Below are positions 25,415 through 35,390 of a stretch of DNA of 64,000 nucleotides, piece by piece. The notes beneath the pieces were generated by a model. It ran no database searches. It worked only from the letters and a program-made list of their open reading frames with translations, and was not told the DNA's origin. The stretch is from assembly GCF_043195105.1 (NCBI RefSeq), contig NZ_JBAFWO010000011.1; one strand, 5' to 3'. Every line of letters starts with the position of its first letter. The stretch's first letter is position 1. Position numbers and translations under genes: made by a program. This DNA comes from NCEH01 sp002257205 (GTDB taxonomy: Bacteria > Pseudomonadota > Alphaproteobacteria > Rhizobiales > Xanthobacteraceae).

Positions 25415-25780
25415 ATGGATGAGACCGTGCTTGGCAAGAGCGAAACACTTGATGCGCCAGGCGGCTGCCAGCTTGATCATCTGTTGAAATTCCTCGCGCA
25501 GGAATGGATGAGCCATATCGTCTGGGCCTTGGGGCGCAACACGACGATGCGGTTCGGCGCGCTGCGCCGCGCTTTGCCCGGGCCGATCTCCGCCCGCGTC
25601 CTCTCCGCCCGCCTCAAGGAGCTGGAAGCAAACGGATTCCTCGTCCGCAGGGATATCGGCGCCCTGCCCCTGCATGTGGAATACAGCCTCACCGACCACG
25701 GCCGCCGGCTCGACGCCCTGCTCAGCCAAAGCGAGGCCCCCGCCCAAGATCTGCATTTGATCCAGATCAAAAATTCGTGA
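25415..25780 (+). CDS. HxlR-family transcriptional regulator
   Basis: A 121-residue winged helix-turn-helix regulator (MRFGALRRALPGPISARVLSARLKEL is split here only for naming: the helix region is residues 46-71). A Cys occurs at the N-terminal GGCQLDH, the position where HxlR proteins often sense electrophiles or oxidants. GGGAAGA precedes ATG 25415. It is divergent from the YcaC-like and perhydrolase genes, which are probable targets. Confidence 0.9.
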   Translation: MDETVLGKSETLDAPGGCQLDHLLKFLAQEWMSHIVWALGRNTTMRFGALRRALPGPISARVLSARLKELEANGFLVRRDIGALPLHVEYSLTDHGRRLDALLSQSEAPAQDLHLIQIKNS

Positions 25781-26044
25781 TGCGCACACCCGTGTCGCCG
25801 CCGCGCGGCCGGCAGCGGCCTGCGTGCGCGGCATCGGGGCCTGAAGATCGCCCACGCCCGTTTGCGTGCCCATTTCTGTGCCAGGGGCCCGCCCCAACGC
25901 GGATGATGCGCCAGGCGGGCGACAAAGCCTTCGCCGCCAGCGCGGTTCGGCACCCGGCGGAAGCGAGGCGCCGAACCGGGCGCGCCTTCCGCGACGGCAC
26001 GGCTTTGGTTGAATTCACGATGCCCGCGCCTTATGCGTGGCGCC

Positions 26045-28075
26045 ATGGATACCCTGGCCCACGCCGAAAAAACCTCGACCGCCCTGCCGGCCCTGCGGAT
26101 GCATTCCGGCTCGGCGGCGCCGTTCCTGCCCATGAGCCGCGCCGAGATGACGGCGCTCGGCTGGGACACCTGCGACATCGTGCTGATCACGGGCGATGCC
26201 TATGTGGATCATCCGAGCTTCGGCATGGCGATCATCGGCCGGCTGCTGGAGGCCCAGGGATTCCGCGTCGGCATCATAGCCCAGCCCGATTGGCAGTCGG
26301 CGGAGCCGTTCAAGGCGCTGGGCAAGCCGAACCTGTTCTTCGGCGTCACCGGCGGCAATCTGGACTCGATGGTGAACCGCTACACTTCGGACCGCCGGCT
26401 GCGCCATGACGATGCCTATACGGCGGGCGGCGAAGGCGGCAAGCGGCCGGATCGCTGCACCATCGTCTATACCCAGCGCTGCCGCGAGGCGTTCAAGGAT
26501 GTGCCGATCGTGCTCGGCGGCATCGAAGCCTCGCTGCGCCGCATCGCCCATTATGATTATTGGTCCGACAAAGTGCGCCGCTCGATCCTGGCGGACGCCA
26601 AAGCGGATCTGCTGATCTATGGCAATGCCGAGCGCGCCGTGGTCGAGGTCGCGAACCGCCTCGCCGCCGGAGAAGCGCCGCGCGAGCTGGAATCCATCCG
26701 CGGCGTGGCGCTGTTTCGCAAGGTGCCTGAGCATTACACGGAACTGCACGCGGACGATCTCGACTCCGCCGACGAGGCGGCCGCCCGCCATCCCGGAGAC
26801 ACTGTAATCCGCCTGCCGTCCTATGAACAGGTGGAGCAGGACAAGGAAGCCTATGCCCGCGCCTCGCGCGTGCTGCACCGGGAGGCCAATCCCGGCAATG
26901 CGCGCCCGCTCGTCCAGCGCCACGGCGACCGCGACCTGTGGCTGAACCCGCCGCCCATTCCGCTGACCTCCGACGAGATGGACGCGGTCTACGACCTGCC
27001 CTATGCCCGCGCGCCGCATCCCTCCTATGGCGACGCGAAGATTCCCGCCTGGGACATGATCAAATTCTCGGTGACCGTGATGCGCGGCTGCTTTGGCGGC
27101 TGCACCTTCTGTTCCATCACCGAGCACGAGGGCCGCATCATCCAGAACCGCTCGGAAGGCTCGATCCTGCGCGAAATCGAGCTGATCCGGGACAAGACGC
27201 CGGGATTTACGGGCGTGATCTCGGATATCGGCGGGCCCACCGCCAATATGTACCGCATGGCGTGCAAGGACCCGAAGATCGAGGCGGCCTGCCGGCTGCC
27301 GTCATGCGTGTTTCCCGACATCTGCCCGAACCTCAACACCTCGCACGACGATCTGATCCGCCTCTATCGCAAGGTGCGCGAGGTGGATGGCGTCAAGAAG
27401 GTGATGGTCGCATCCGGCGTGCGCTATGATCTGGCGGTGACGAGCCCCGAATATATCAAGGAGCTGGTGACCCATCACGTCGGCGGCTATCTGAAGATCG
27501 CGCCCGAACATACCGAGCGCGGCCCGCTCGACAAGATGATGAAGCCGGGCATCGGCACCTATGACCGCTTCAAGGAGATGTTCGAGGAAGCGGCAAAGCA
27601 GGCCGGCAAGAAATACTATCTGATCCCGTATTTCATCGCCGCGCATCCGGGCACGACCGACGAGGACATGATGAACCTCGCGCTCTGGCTCAAGAAGAAC
27701 CGCTATCGCGCCGACCAGGTGCAGACCTTCCTGCCGTCCCCGATGGCCACGGCCACCGCCATGTATCACACCGGCATCAACACGCTGCGCGGCGTGCGGC
27801 GCGGGGCCAGCGACCAGGTGGAGACCATCAAGGGCGGACGGCAGCGGCGGCTGCACAAGGCGTTCCTGCGCTACCACGATCCCGACAATTGGCCGCTTCT
27901 GCGCGAGGCGCTGAAGGAGATGGGCCGCTCCGATCTCATCGGCTCGCGCCCGGATCAGCTGGTGCCGACCTTTCAGCCGCCAGGAACCGGCAAGGCCGCC
28001 GGCACGAAACGCCCCACGAGCCGCCCCATCGGCGCGCAGCGCTTCACCACCAAGGGCGTTCCCATAAGAAAGTGA
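26045..28075 (+). CDS. ygiQ: YgiQ-family radical SAM protein
   Basis: A 676-residue protein of the YgiQ/UPF0313 family. The radical-SAM cluster motif CxxxCxxC is at residues 349, 353 and 356 (RGCFGGCTFC). The N-terminal B12-binding-like region includes DIVLITGDAYVDHPSFG. The conserved C-terminal FLPSPMATATAMYHTG is present and the length is normal. Its reaction is not established in the family. The stand-alone gene has 264 bp of apparently empty sequence upstream. Confidence 0.93.
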   Translation: MDTLAHAEKTSTALPALRMHSGSAAPFLPMSRAEMTALGWDTCDIVLITGDAYVDHPSFGMAIIGRLLEAQGFRVGIIAQPDWQSAEPFKALGKPNLFFGVTGGNLDSMVNRYTSDRRLRHDDAYTAGGEGGKRPDRCTIVYTQRCREAFKDVPIVLGGIEASLRRIAHYDYWSDKVRRSILADAKADLLIYGNAERAVVEVANRLAAGEAPRELESIRGVALFRKVPEHYTELHADDLDSADEAAARHPGDTVIRLPSYEQVEQDKEAYARASRVLHREANPGNARPLVQRHGDRDLWLNPPPIPLTSDEMDAVYDLPYARAPHPSYGDAKIPAWDMIKFSVTVMRGCFGGCTFCSITEHEGRIIQNRSEGSILREIELIRDKTPGFTGVISDIGGPTANMYRMACKDPKIEAACRLPSCVFPDICPNLNTSHDDLIRLYRKVREVDGVKKVMVASGVRYDLAVTSPEYIKELVTHHVGGYLKIAPEHTERGPLDKMMKPGIGTYDRFKEMFEEAAKQAGKKYYLIPYFIAAHPGTTDEDMMNLALWLKKNRYRADQVQTFLPSPMATATAMYHTGINTLRGVRRGASDQVETIKGGRQRRLHKAFLRYHDPDNWPLLREALKEMGRSDLIGSRPDQLVPTFQPPGTGKAAGTKRPTSRPIGAQRFTTKGVPIRK

Positions 28076-28104
28076 ACGTCCGCGTGGGCCGGCGGCGCCC
28101 GCGC

Positions 28105-29415
28105 TCAGTCAGCGGCGGGCATGTCCTCACGCTGCAGGACGGCGGCGAAAAAGCCGTCGGTCTCGTGGCGTGCCGGCGTCAGCGCCAGATGGTCGGGATG
28201 CGCCGAAACGCCCAGCTGCGGCGCCGCCTCGCGCACGGGCACCACGTGAAACGCCGGATGCGCCGCGAGGAAAGCGGCCACCTGCTCTTCGTTTTCCTCC
28301 GCCAGCAGGGAGCATGTGGCATAGACCAGCCGCCCGCCCGGCTTCACCAGCCGCGCCGCGCTGGCGAGAATCTCGGCTTGCAGCGGCAGGAGGTTGTCCA
28401 ATCCGGGCCCAAGCGCGCGCCAGCGTGCATCGGGATTGCGCCGCCACGTGCCGGTGCCGCTGCACGGCGCATCCACCAGCACGCGATCGAACGCGCCCTT
28501 GTGGCGTTTCACCCAGCGATCCCGTTCGCTGGCGAGAAGGCGGGTCTCGATATTGTGCAAGCCCGCGCGGCGAAACCGCTCGGCGCTGCGCTTCAGGCGC
28601 GCGGCTGAGACGTCGCAGGCCATGACGTGGCCCTTGTTCGCCATCTGCGCGGCGATCGCCAGCGTCTTGCCGCCGGCCCCGGCGCAGAAATCGACCACGC
28701 GTTCGCCCGCGCGGGCGTCCACCAGCAGCGCGACCAGCTGCGAGCCCTCGTCCTGAATCTCGACCTCGCCGGTCTTCAGCATCGGCAGGCGCGCCAAGGC
28801 GGGCCGCTCCTTCACGCGGATTCCATACGGCGCCAGCGGCGCGGGCTCGGCCTGCAGGCCAAGATCCCGCAGCGCGCCCAGCATTTGCGCGCGCGTCGAC
28901 TTGAGCGGATTGACTCGCAGATCAAGCGGGGCGGGCGCCAAAAGCGCGGCCATCTCGGACCCGAAAGCGGCTTGGAACCGCCGCCGCAAATGCGCCGCCG
29001 CCCAGGATGGGCACTCCAGACGCACCTCGTCCGGCATGGCCGGATGGTCGATGGTGCAGCCCTGCAATTTCATCAACAGCCCGCGCTCGTTCTCGCTCAG
29101 GACTGCGGGCGCGAATTTACCGCCATTGAACAGGCCCTGCACCTGATCGCGCGTCTTGCCGCCATCAAGCACCAGCCAGGCCAGCAGCCGGTTGCGCGGG
29201 AGATTTTCGCGCCCATGCTTCGCCAGCCACCAGCCCAGCCGCGCGTGATGCCGCAGCAGCGCATAGAGCAGGTCACAGATAGCACCGCGATCCGTTTCGC
29301 CGATATGGCGCCGGACGCGAAACCATGACGAGACGACAGCATCGGCGGGGCGCGCGATGCCATCGACCTCGTGCATCAGATCGAGGGTGGCTTGAAGACG
29401 GGCGGCGGGAGTCAC
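28105..29415 (-). CDS. RsmB/Fmu-type RNA (cytosine-5) methyltransferase
   Basis: About 436 residues: an N-terminal NusB-like helical region and a C-terminal SAM domain. The SAM motif is DFCAGAGGKTLA. The PCSGTGTWRR motif and the TCS of YATCSL carry the two cysteines used for m5C chemistry. The start is a GTG at 29415 without a clear ribosome site; a longer frame upstream overlaps selO on the other strand and is not credible. It methylates rRNA (16S C967 in RsmB) or another RNA. Confidence 0.9.
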   Translation of the reverse strand: MTPAARLQATLDLMHEVDGIARPADAVVSSWFRVRRHIGETDRGAICDLLYALLRHHARLGWWLAKHGRENLPRNRLLAWLVLDGGKTRDQVQGLFNGGKFAPAVLSENERGLLMKLQGCTIDHPAMPDEVRLECPSWAAAHLRRRFQAAFGSEMAALLAPAPLDLRVNPLKSTRAQMLGALRDLGLQAEPAPLAPYGIRVKERPALARLPMLKTGEVEIQDEGSQLVALLVDARAGERVVDFCAGAGGKTLAIAAQMANKGHVMACDVSAARLKRSAERFRRAGLHNIETRLLASERDRWVKRHKGAFDRVLVDAPCSGTGTWRRNPDARWRALGPGLDNLLPLQAEILASAARLVKPGGRLVYATCSLLAEENEEQVAAFLAAHPAFHVVPVREAAPQLGVSAHPDHLALTPARHETDGFFAAVLQREDMPAAD

Positions 29416-29605
29416 GGGAAGAGAGGTCTGGCTGAAAAAACGGCGGCACCATAAGCGAGAGCGGTACCGTTGACCATGGAATCGTGTGCTTGACCGCCGC
29501 ACAAACCGCCGCACGCGGCGCGGGCGCCGGGCGCCCGTTGTCCGGGTCCTTGTGCGTGCCCATCTATCCTGCACCATCACAAGACGACACCCAGCAGGTC
29601 CGGTC

Positions 29606-31078
29606 ATGGCGATTGCATTCGAGAGCACGTACAGTTCGCTTCCAGAAAGCCTGTTCTCACCCGTGGACCCTAGCCCCGTCCGGCAGCCCGCCTTGATCCG
29701 ACTGAACGAAAAGCTGGCCGACGAACTGGGCCTGGACGCGCAATGGCTGCGCGGCGCCGAAGGGCTCGCGGCCCTTTCCGGCAATGGGGTTCCGGACACA
29801 TCCAATCCGATCGCGTTGGCCTATGCCGGACATCAGTTCGGCAATTTCGTGCCCCGCCTTGGGGATGGCCGCGCCATCCTCCTGGGCGAGGTCGTGGGCA
29901 GGAACGGCAACCGGCGCGACATCCAGCTGAAGGGCGCCGGGCGCACGCCCTATTCCCGTCGCGGCGATGGGCGCGCCGCCCTGGGGCCGGTGCTGCGCGA
30001 ATATATCGTCAGCGAGGCGATGGCCGCGCTCGGCGTGCCGACCACGCGCGCCTTGGCTGCCGTTGCCACGGGCGACCGGGTCCAGCGCGAGACCGGGCTT
30101 CCCGGCGCGGTTCTCACCCGCGTCGCGGCCAGTCACATCCGGGTGGGAACGTTCCAATATGCGGCGGGACTGGGCGACGTCGAGGGCCTGAAAAGCCTCG
30201 CGGACTATGTCATCGCGCGGCATTATCCCGACGCCGCCGAGGCGGACAATCGCCACCTTGCCCTGCTCGATCATATCGTGCGCGCCCAAGCCAGCCTGAT
30301 TGCGCACTGGATGTCGCTCGGCTTCATCCACGGCGTGATGAACACCGACAACATGGCGGTCTCGGGCGAGACCATCGATTACGGCCCCTGTGCCTTCCTG
30401 GACGCCTACGACCCCGCCAAGGTGTACAGTTCGATCGACGAGTTCGGCCGATACGCTTACGGCAACCAGCCCCGCATCGCGGTGTGGAACTTGGCGCGAC
30501 TCGCCGAAGCGCTGCTGCCCCTCATCGACGCGGACGCCGACCGCGCAATTGCCTCCACCGAAGAGGTGCTGAGGGGGTTCGCACCGAGGTTCGAGGAAGC
30601 CCATCTTGGCCGCATGCGGGCAAAGCTCGGGCTCGCCACCGCCGTGGCGGAGGATGCCGGCCTCATCGACGACCTGCTGGCGACCATGCACGAAGGACGC
30701 GCCGACTTCACCCTAACCTTCCGCGCCCTGTCTCAGCACGCGAGCGACGACGGCATTCCCGCCGATCTCGCCGGCCTGTTCGCCGATCCGGAGCGGCTCA
30801 CGGCCTGGTACGACCGATACAGGGATCGCCTGCGGCAGGAGCCGCTCTCTCCCGATGACAGGACGCAGGCCATGAGAGCGGTCAATCCACGCTTCATCCC
30901 GCGCAATCATCGGATCGAAGCGGTCATCCGCGCCGCCGTGACCGATGGCGATTATGCGCCCTTCCACGATCTCGTCGCGACCCTTGCCGCGCCTTTTTCG
31001 GACCAGCCCGGCAAGGAGCTTCATGCAACCCCGCCGGCCCCCGAGGAAGAGGTCCTGCGCACCTTCTGCGGCACGTGA
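29606..31078 (+). CDS. selO: SelO/YdiU protein adenylyltransferase (pseudokinase fold)
   Basis: A 490-residue protein of normal SelO length. Kinase-like motifs with SelO features are visible: QLKGAGRTPYSRRGDGRAA (ATP Lys), LREYIVSEAM (Glu), MNTDNM (Asn) and DYGPCAFLD (DFG equivalent). A C-terminal Cys (FCGT at the end) takes the place of the selenocysteine of eukaryotic SelO. It transfers AMP to protein Ser/Thr/Tyr and is linked to redox stress. It starts at ATG 29606; upstream in-frame codons have no support. Confidence 0.94.
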   Translation: MAIAFESTYSSLPESLFSPVDPSPVRQPALIRLNEKLADELGLDAQWLRGAEGLAALSGNGVPDTSNPIALAYAGHQFGNFVPRLGDGRAILLGEVVGRNGNRRDIQLKGAGRTPYSRRGDGRAALGPVLREYIVSEAMAALGVPTTRALAAVATGDRVQRETGLPGAVLTRVAASHIRVGTFQYAAGLGDVEGLKSLADYVIARHYPDAAEADNRHLALLDHIVRAQASLIAHWMSLGFIHGVMNTDNMAVSGETIDYGPCAFLDAYDPAKVYSSIDEFGRYAYGNQPRIAVWNLARLAEALLPLIDADADRAIASTEEVLRGFAPRFEEAHLGRMRAKLGLATAVAEDAGLIDDLLATMHEGRADFTLTFRALSQHASDDGIPADLAGLFADPERLTAWYDRYRDRLRQEPLSPDDRTQAMRAVNPRFIPRNHRIEAVIRAAVTDGDYAPFHDLVATLAAPFSDQPGKELHATPPAPEEEVLRTFCGT

Positions 31079-31711
31079 GGCTGTCGCGCGCGCCTATGCC
31101 GAACCGGCTGCCGGCTTGCGGCCGACGCTGATCGGCCGGCCATGTCGGCTCGACATTCAGGATTCCCAAGGCAACAGAATGCTGATTCATAGGGCACCGT
31201 ATTTTGCACGGAGCTCGACGATGGCCGCGATCCGAAGCGTCCGGTTCTCGATCCCGCAGCGCGGTGGGTGACGGGGCTTAAGGGTCAGTCAGGATTGGCG
31301 TTGGCTCATAAAGGGAACTTTTTGCCCGGTGTAAATGTTAAACTCGCTGGATCGATGAAAGAAAATGCTGGAATCTGAAATAGTAAGCCCATTTATACTT
31401 CTGAATGATTTTATGATGAATTATATCATATTATTAGTTGAATCCTTGTAACTTTACTATTTACGACTATCTCTGATCATAAGATTTCCGAATTTCCGAG
31501 CGCGTTTTTTCCGTCAGACAGATGGATTCTGGTGGGAGTTTGGCAGACACGCGCTTTCGCCCACCCTCGCGTACCGCGCCTTTCCTGATTTTGTTGCCGC
31601 CCTCGCAAATCGGACGCGCGACGGAGCGGTGCTACCTGGATCGCCGTCGAAAGAAGCGATGTCGTATCCATGGAAGCTAAGAAATTTATCCAATGTAGTG
31701 GAGTGTTTACC
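31079..31711. other. Intergenic region with an AT-rich block
   Basis: No gene is supported. The stretch 31312-31500 is strikingly AT-rich against the GC-rich background and probably contains promoter elements for the next gene, but no convincing -35/-10 pair was identified. A longer reading of the downstream gene could begin at ATG 31670. Confidence 0.5.
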
Positions 31712-32020
31712 ATGCGCTATATCGGTGGAGTTGCGGGCGAGGGCGTGCTGAGATGCGACGGGCAGGAAATAGGTCGCGCGACCTATGACTTCGACAGCTT
31801 CTTCAATGCACCCGTCGGCATCACCAGTTCTGGGGAAATCCGGCTTTCGCCGGCGGCCCTGCGTGGAGTGTTCGGTCGTCGGGTGGTTCAACTACTGACC
31901 GACGACGGGCGCCTGCTGAACCTGACCTTTTCCGATAAGGAGCTGCGTCTGGAGAGCGATGCAGCCCATGTGGACGTCACCGGCGACATTTCGTCCGCTG
32001 CGCCGAACCGGCGTCACTGA
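31712..32020 (+). CDS. Small conserved hypothetical protein
   Basis: A 102-residue soluble protein (MRYIGGVAGEGVLRCDG start). GGAG 8 bases upstream picks ATG 31712 over ATG 31670. It has no signal peptide or membrane span. It looks like a compact beta-rich protein with alternating hydrophobic strands, and I recall similar proteins in Hyphomicrobiales. No function is known. Confidence 0.72.
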   Translation: MRYIGGVAGEGVLRCDGQEIGRATYDFDSFFNAPVGITSSGEIRLSPAALRGVFGRRVVQLLTDDGRLLNLTFSDKELRLESDAAHVDVTGDISSAAPNRRH

Positions 32021-32108
32021 CCGCTGCGGCTGGCGCATCGCGCCAAACGAATGAACATGCCCGGTCTCAGATCGTCCCGATCTCAGCGGCACGGTCAAGG
32101 AGACGATC

Positions 32109-32715
32109 ATGGCAATCGAACGGGCCTTTATGCGCGTGGTTCGCAAGCCATGGGGCAGCAGCGACCTGCTGCCGTGGCGCGCCATCCCGCCTGTCGACGG
32201 CGCCGTCGGCGAACTCTGGTTCGAGCGCGCCGATTCGCATGCGCCCGAGACGGCGCTGCTGCTCAAACTGGTGTTCACCACTCAGCCCCTGTCGATCCAA
32301 GTGCATCCCGATGATGCGTTTGCGCGCTCCCTCGGCCAGGACCACGGCAAGGCGGAAGCCTGGTACTTCCTCTCCGCCCGGCCCGGCGCACAGGTGGCCA
32401 TCGGCCTCAACGGCCCGCTTACGCCGCCGCAATTGCGCACCGTGATCGAAGATCGCTGCATCGCCGAGCGCATCCAATGGTGCGACGTGCTCAAGGGCGA
32501 TGTGGTCTGCATCCCCGCCGGAACCATCCATGCGATCGGAGCCGGCCTCGTCGTCGCCGAAATCCAACGGCGCAGCGACGTGACCTTTCGCCTTTTCGAC
32601 TATGGCCGCACACGCGTGAACTGCATGCTGACCAGGCGGTCGCCGCAACGCAAATGGCTCCCCTTTCCCCGCAAGCGGCGCCGCGCAAGACGCGGGTTCG
32701 CCGGTCATTCGATCA
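32109..32715 (+). pseudogene. manA: Decayed class I mannose-6-phosphate isomerase (manA remnant)
   Basis: The first 170 or so codons read as ManA with metal-site blocks intact (QVHPDD, EAWYFL, GTIHAIGAG, EIQRRSDVTFRLFDYGR). The frame then slips near 32610: the expected RELHADQAVAA continues in another frame. After that the sequence runs directly into glycosyltransferase sequence, so the C-terminal third is deleted. ManA interconverts mannose-6-P and fructose-6-P; this copy is unlikely to be functional. Confidence 0.85.
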
Positions 32716-33310
32716 TTCGGTCATTCTCACGTTCGGCCTCCTGTCTCCCAACAAGGGGGTCGAGGTGATGATTGATGCGATCCCGGCGATCCTGAAGCGG
32801 CGGCCGGATGCCGTCTATGTGGTGCTTGGCGCAACCCATCCCAATCTCGTGCGCACGCAAGGCGAAGCCTATCGCGAGAGCCTGGTGGCGCGGGTGCGGG
32901 CACTTGGCGTCGAGGGACACGTGGTGTTTCTCGACCAGTTCGTGGACCAGCCGACCCTGCTCGACTTCATCTCCGTGTGCGATGTCTATGTGACGCCGTA
33001 CCTGAACGAAGCGCAGATGACCTCCGGCACCGGCTTACAGCTTCGGCCTCGGCAAAGCAGTGGTCTCCACCCCCTATTGGCACGCGCGGGAACTTCTCGC
33101 CGCCGGCCGGGGCGCACTCGTGCCCTTTGGCGATTCCTCCGCCATCGGCGCGGAAATCGCCGATCTTCTGACCGATGACGCGCGGCGTGAGGCCATGCGC
33201 CAGCGCGCCTGTGCCGGCAGCCGTTCCATGACGTGGGAGCGCACCGCCGAACGCTATATCTCCACCTTCGAGAGCACGCGGCGCGCGCATCGCCTGGATG
33301 TCATCGCCCG
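32716..33310 (+). pseudogene. Decayed GT4 glycosyltransferase (C-terminal domain remnant)
   Basis: From VILTFGLLSPNKGVEV through DVYVTPYLNEAQMTSGT the sequence reads as the nucleotide-sugar-binding half of a GT4 glycosyltransferase. A frameshift near 33035-33060 moves the continuation (VVSTPYWHARELLAAGRG, then LVPFGDSSAI) into another frame. The acceptor-binding N-terminal half is missing, having been deleted together with the end of manA. It is a remnant only. Confidence 0.85.
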
Positions 33311-33497
33311 GTGCACTTATGGTGCGCCGGCGCGTGAAAACCGGGGCGGAGAATCCGTCGTGTCGTTCGCCCTGAGCGTGGTAGAGCTGCGCCAGCTTGC
33401 CCAGCTGCGCGGCGAGCAAACACAGGCAGCCTCGTTTCGCGCCTTGAGCGCCCGATCGCGAACCATCAACCGAACCGAGGCCGCCGTGTCCCACCCC

Positions 33498-33757
33498 ATG
33501 GTTTTGAACCGGCAGGCGCTCTACCTGCATCCGGACGCTGCGCGCGTGGTCGTGCGGCCCTTCAAGGTGCTCGCGCGCGCGAGCCGCTGGTGCGGCCCGA
33601 ACCGTGCGAGCGCGAGGGCCATGTACCGAATGTTGTCTATACGTGCGGCGCGATGCGCCACAAGGACCAGATCATCCTGCCCTATGCGGTGTCCGACACC
33701 TTCTCGAACTTCGCCACCATCAGGATCTCGGATCTGATGCGTCTCATGGAAGGGTAA
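33498..33757 (+). pseudogene. Decayed GH130 glycosidase/phosphorylase (two joined ends)
   Basis: About 22 N-terminal codons (MVLNRQALYL, then VVVRPFK) are joined directly to the last 60 or so codons, REPLVRPEPCEREG, then PNVVYTCGAM and LPYAVSDTFSNFATI to the stop at 33755. Several hundred central codons are missing, and a one-base slip lies in a GC run near 33570-33582. GH130 enzymes act on beta-mannosides. The remnant shows that this locus once carried a mannose-related gene set. Confidence 0.78.
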
Positions 33758-33777
33758 GGGTCTGCGCGGGCGGGCTT

Positions 33778-34041
33778 TTAGAAGTCCGCCGCCGACAGAC
33801 GGTGATGGCTCTGGCGGCGCTTGGCATAAGCGCTGGTCGCGACCTTCTGAATGCGGACGCGATTGCCGTCGAAGACCCGCAGCAGGGACTCTTCATCCTC
33901 CCGCACGTCGGACTTGATGCGGCGCAGCGCCCCCGTCTCCACCTGGAAGGCGACTTCGAAGGCACCGTCATAGCCCCAGAAGCAGACGCAGTTCCGCGCC
34001 ATGTCGAGGCTGCGGCTCACGTTTGGGAAATTAAGCGCCAT
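33778..34041 (-). CDS. DUF1488-family small protein
   Basis: An 87-residue protein matching the DUF1488 pattern: MALNFPNVSRS at the start, FWGYDGAFEVAF in the middle and LSAADF at the end. ATG 34041 is preferred to ATG 34053 because family members begin at MALNF. It is soluble, of unknown function, and common in alpha- and betaproteobacteria. It is separated by 71 bases from dadA on the same strand and may be read with it. Confidence 0.8.
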   Translation of the reverse strand: MALNFPNVSRSLDMARNCVCFWGYDGAFEVAFQVETGALRRIKSDVREDEESLLRVFDGNRVRIQKVATSAYAKRRQSHHRLSAADF

Positions 34042-34112
34042 AATTGCTTCCACTCATGGTCCGAGCTTGCCGCCTGAGGCAGGATTGGCGTGCGGCAGCG
34101 AGGGCTCCGGCC

Positions 34113-35378
34113 TCAAGCGGCGGCCCCATAGCGGTCGAGGGCCAGATCTGCATGAATGATCGCGGGCGGCTTGCCGGAGATGATGTCCGCGATCAGGCTT
34201 CCCGAACCGCAAGCCATCGTCCAGCCCAAGGTGCCGTGGCCGGTGTTGGTGAACAGGTTGGCGAAGCTGGTCCCGCCGATAATCGGCGTGCCGTCGGGTG
34301 TCATGGGCCTGAGCCCGGTCCAGAACGTCGCCCGTTCCAGGTCGCCCCCGTTCGGATAGAGATCGAAAACGGAATGAATGAGCGTTTGGCGGCGAGGTTC
34401 GCGGAGAGAAAGATCGAACCCCGCCAACTCCGCGGTGCCGCCGACGCGGATGCGGTCGCCGAGGCGCGTGATGGCGACCTTGTAGGTTTCGTCCATGACG
34501 GTGGAAACCGGTGCCCCTGCCGGATCCACGATGGGCAGCGTGATGGAATAGCCCTTCACCGGATAGACCGGCAGCATGAGACCGAGCGGCCGCAGCAGGC
34601 CGGGCGTATAGCTGCCCATGGCGGCGACATAAACGTCGGCGGTCACCATTTCTCCGCCGGCCAGGGCGACGCCGGTCACGCGGTTCGCGTCCTTCCGCAG
34701 GGCCTCGATCGCGACTCCATAGCGGAAACGCACCCCCAGTTTCTCGGCGAGGGCGGCGAGCGCCTGCGTGAACAGGTGGGCGTCGCCCGTCTCGTCGCCC
34801 GGCAGGCGCAGGCCGCCCACGAACTTCTCCCTGACCCGCGCGAGGGCGGGCTCGGCAGCGATGCATCCGGCCGGGTCGAGCAGGTCGTAGGGAACGCCGT
34901 GCGCATCCAGCACCCGGGTGTCGTCATGCACGTGATCGAGCTGCTGTTGGGTGCGGAACAGCTGGAGCGTTCCCTTGGCGCGCTCGTCATAGGCGATGCC
35001 GGTCTGCGCCCGCAGCTCCTTCAGCTTATCGCGGCTGTATTCGGCGAGCCGGACCATGCGTCCCTTGTTGCGCGCATAGGCCTGCTCGGTGCAGTTGGCG
35101 AGCATCCGCGCAACCCAGGCATAGAGGTGCGGGTCCATACCCGGCCGCACCACCAGCGGGCTGTGGCGCATGAGAAGCCATTTCAGTGCCTTCACTGGAA
35201 TGCCCGGAGCCGCCCATGGCGCGGAATAGCCCGGCGAGACCTGCCCGGCATTGGCGAAGCTGGTCTCCATGCCCGCGGCCGGCTGGCGGTCGAGCACCTC
35301 GACCTCATGGCCGGCTTGGGCAAGATAATAGGCCGAGGCCACGCCGACGACGCCGGCTCCCAGGATGAGAATGCGCAT
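34113..35378 (-). CDS. dadA: D-amino-acid dehydrogenase (DadA)
   Basis: A 421-residue FAD-dependent membrane-associated dehydrogenase that oxidises D-alanine to pyruvate and ammonia and passes electrons to quinone. The N-terminal FAD motif is GAGVVGVASAYYLA. SFANAGQVSPGYSAPWA and the C-terminal NTGHGTLGWTMACGSG are characteristic of DadA. It lies 12 bases after the alanine racemase gene, forming the classical alr-dadA pair that converts L- to D-alanine and degrades it. Confidence 0.95.
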   Translation of the reverse strand: MRILILGAGVVGVASAYYLAQAGHEVEVLDRQPAAGMETSFANAGQVSPGYSAPWAAPGIPVKALKWLLMRHSPLVVRPGMDPHLYAWVARMLANCTEQAYARNKGRMVRLAEYSRDKLKELRAQTGIAYDERAKGTLQLFRTQQQLDHVHDDTRVLDAHGVPYDLLDPAGCIAAEPALARVREKFVGGLRLPGDETGDAHLFTQALAALAEKLGVRFRYGVAIEALRKDANRVTGVALAGGEMVTADVYVAAMGSYTPGLLRPLGLMLPVYPVKGYSITLPIVDPAGAPVSTVMDETYKVAITRLGDRIRVGGTAELAGFDLSLREPRRQTLIHSVFDLYPNGGDLERATFWTGLRPMTPDGTPIIGGTSFANLFTNTGHGTLGWTMACGSGSLIADIISGKPPAIIHADLALDRYGAAA

Positions 35379-35390
35379 GGAGATGTTCCT

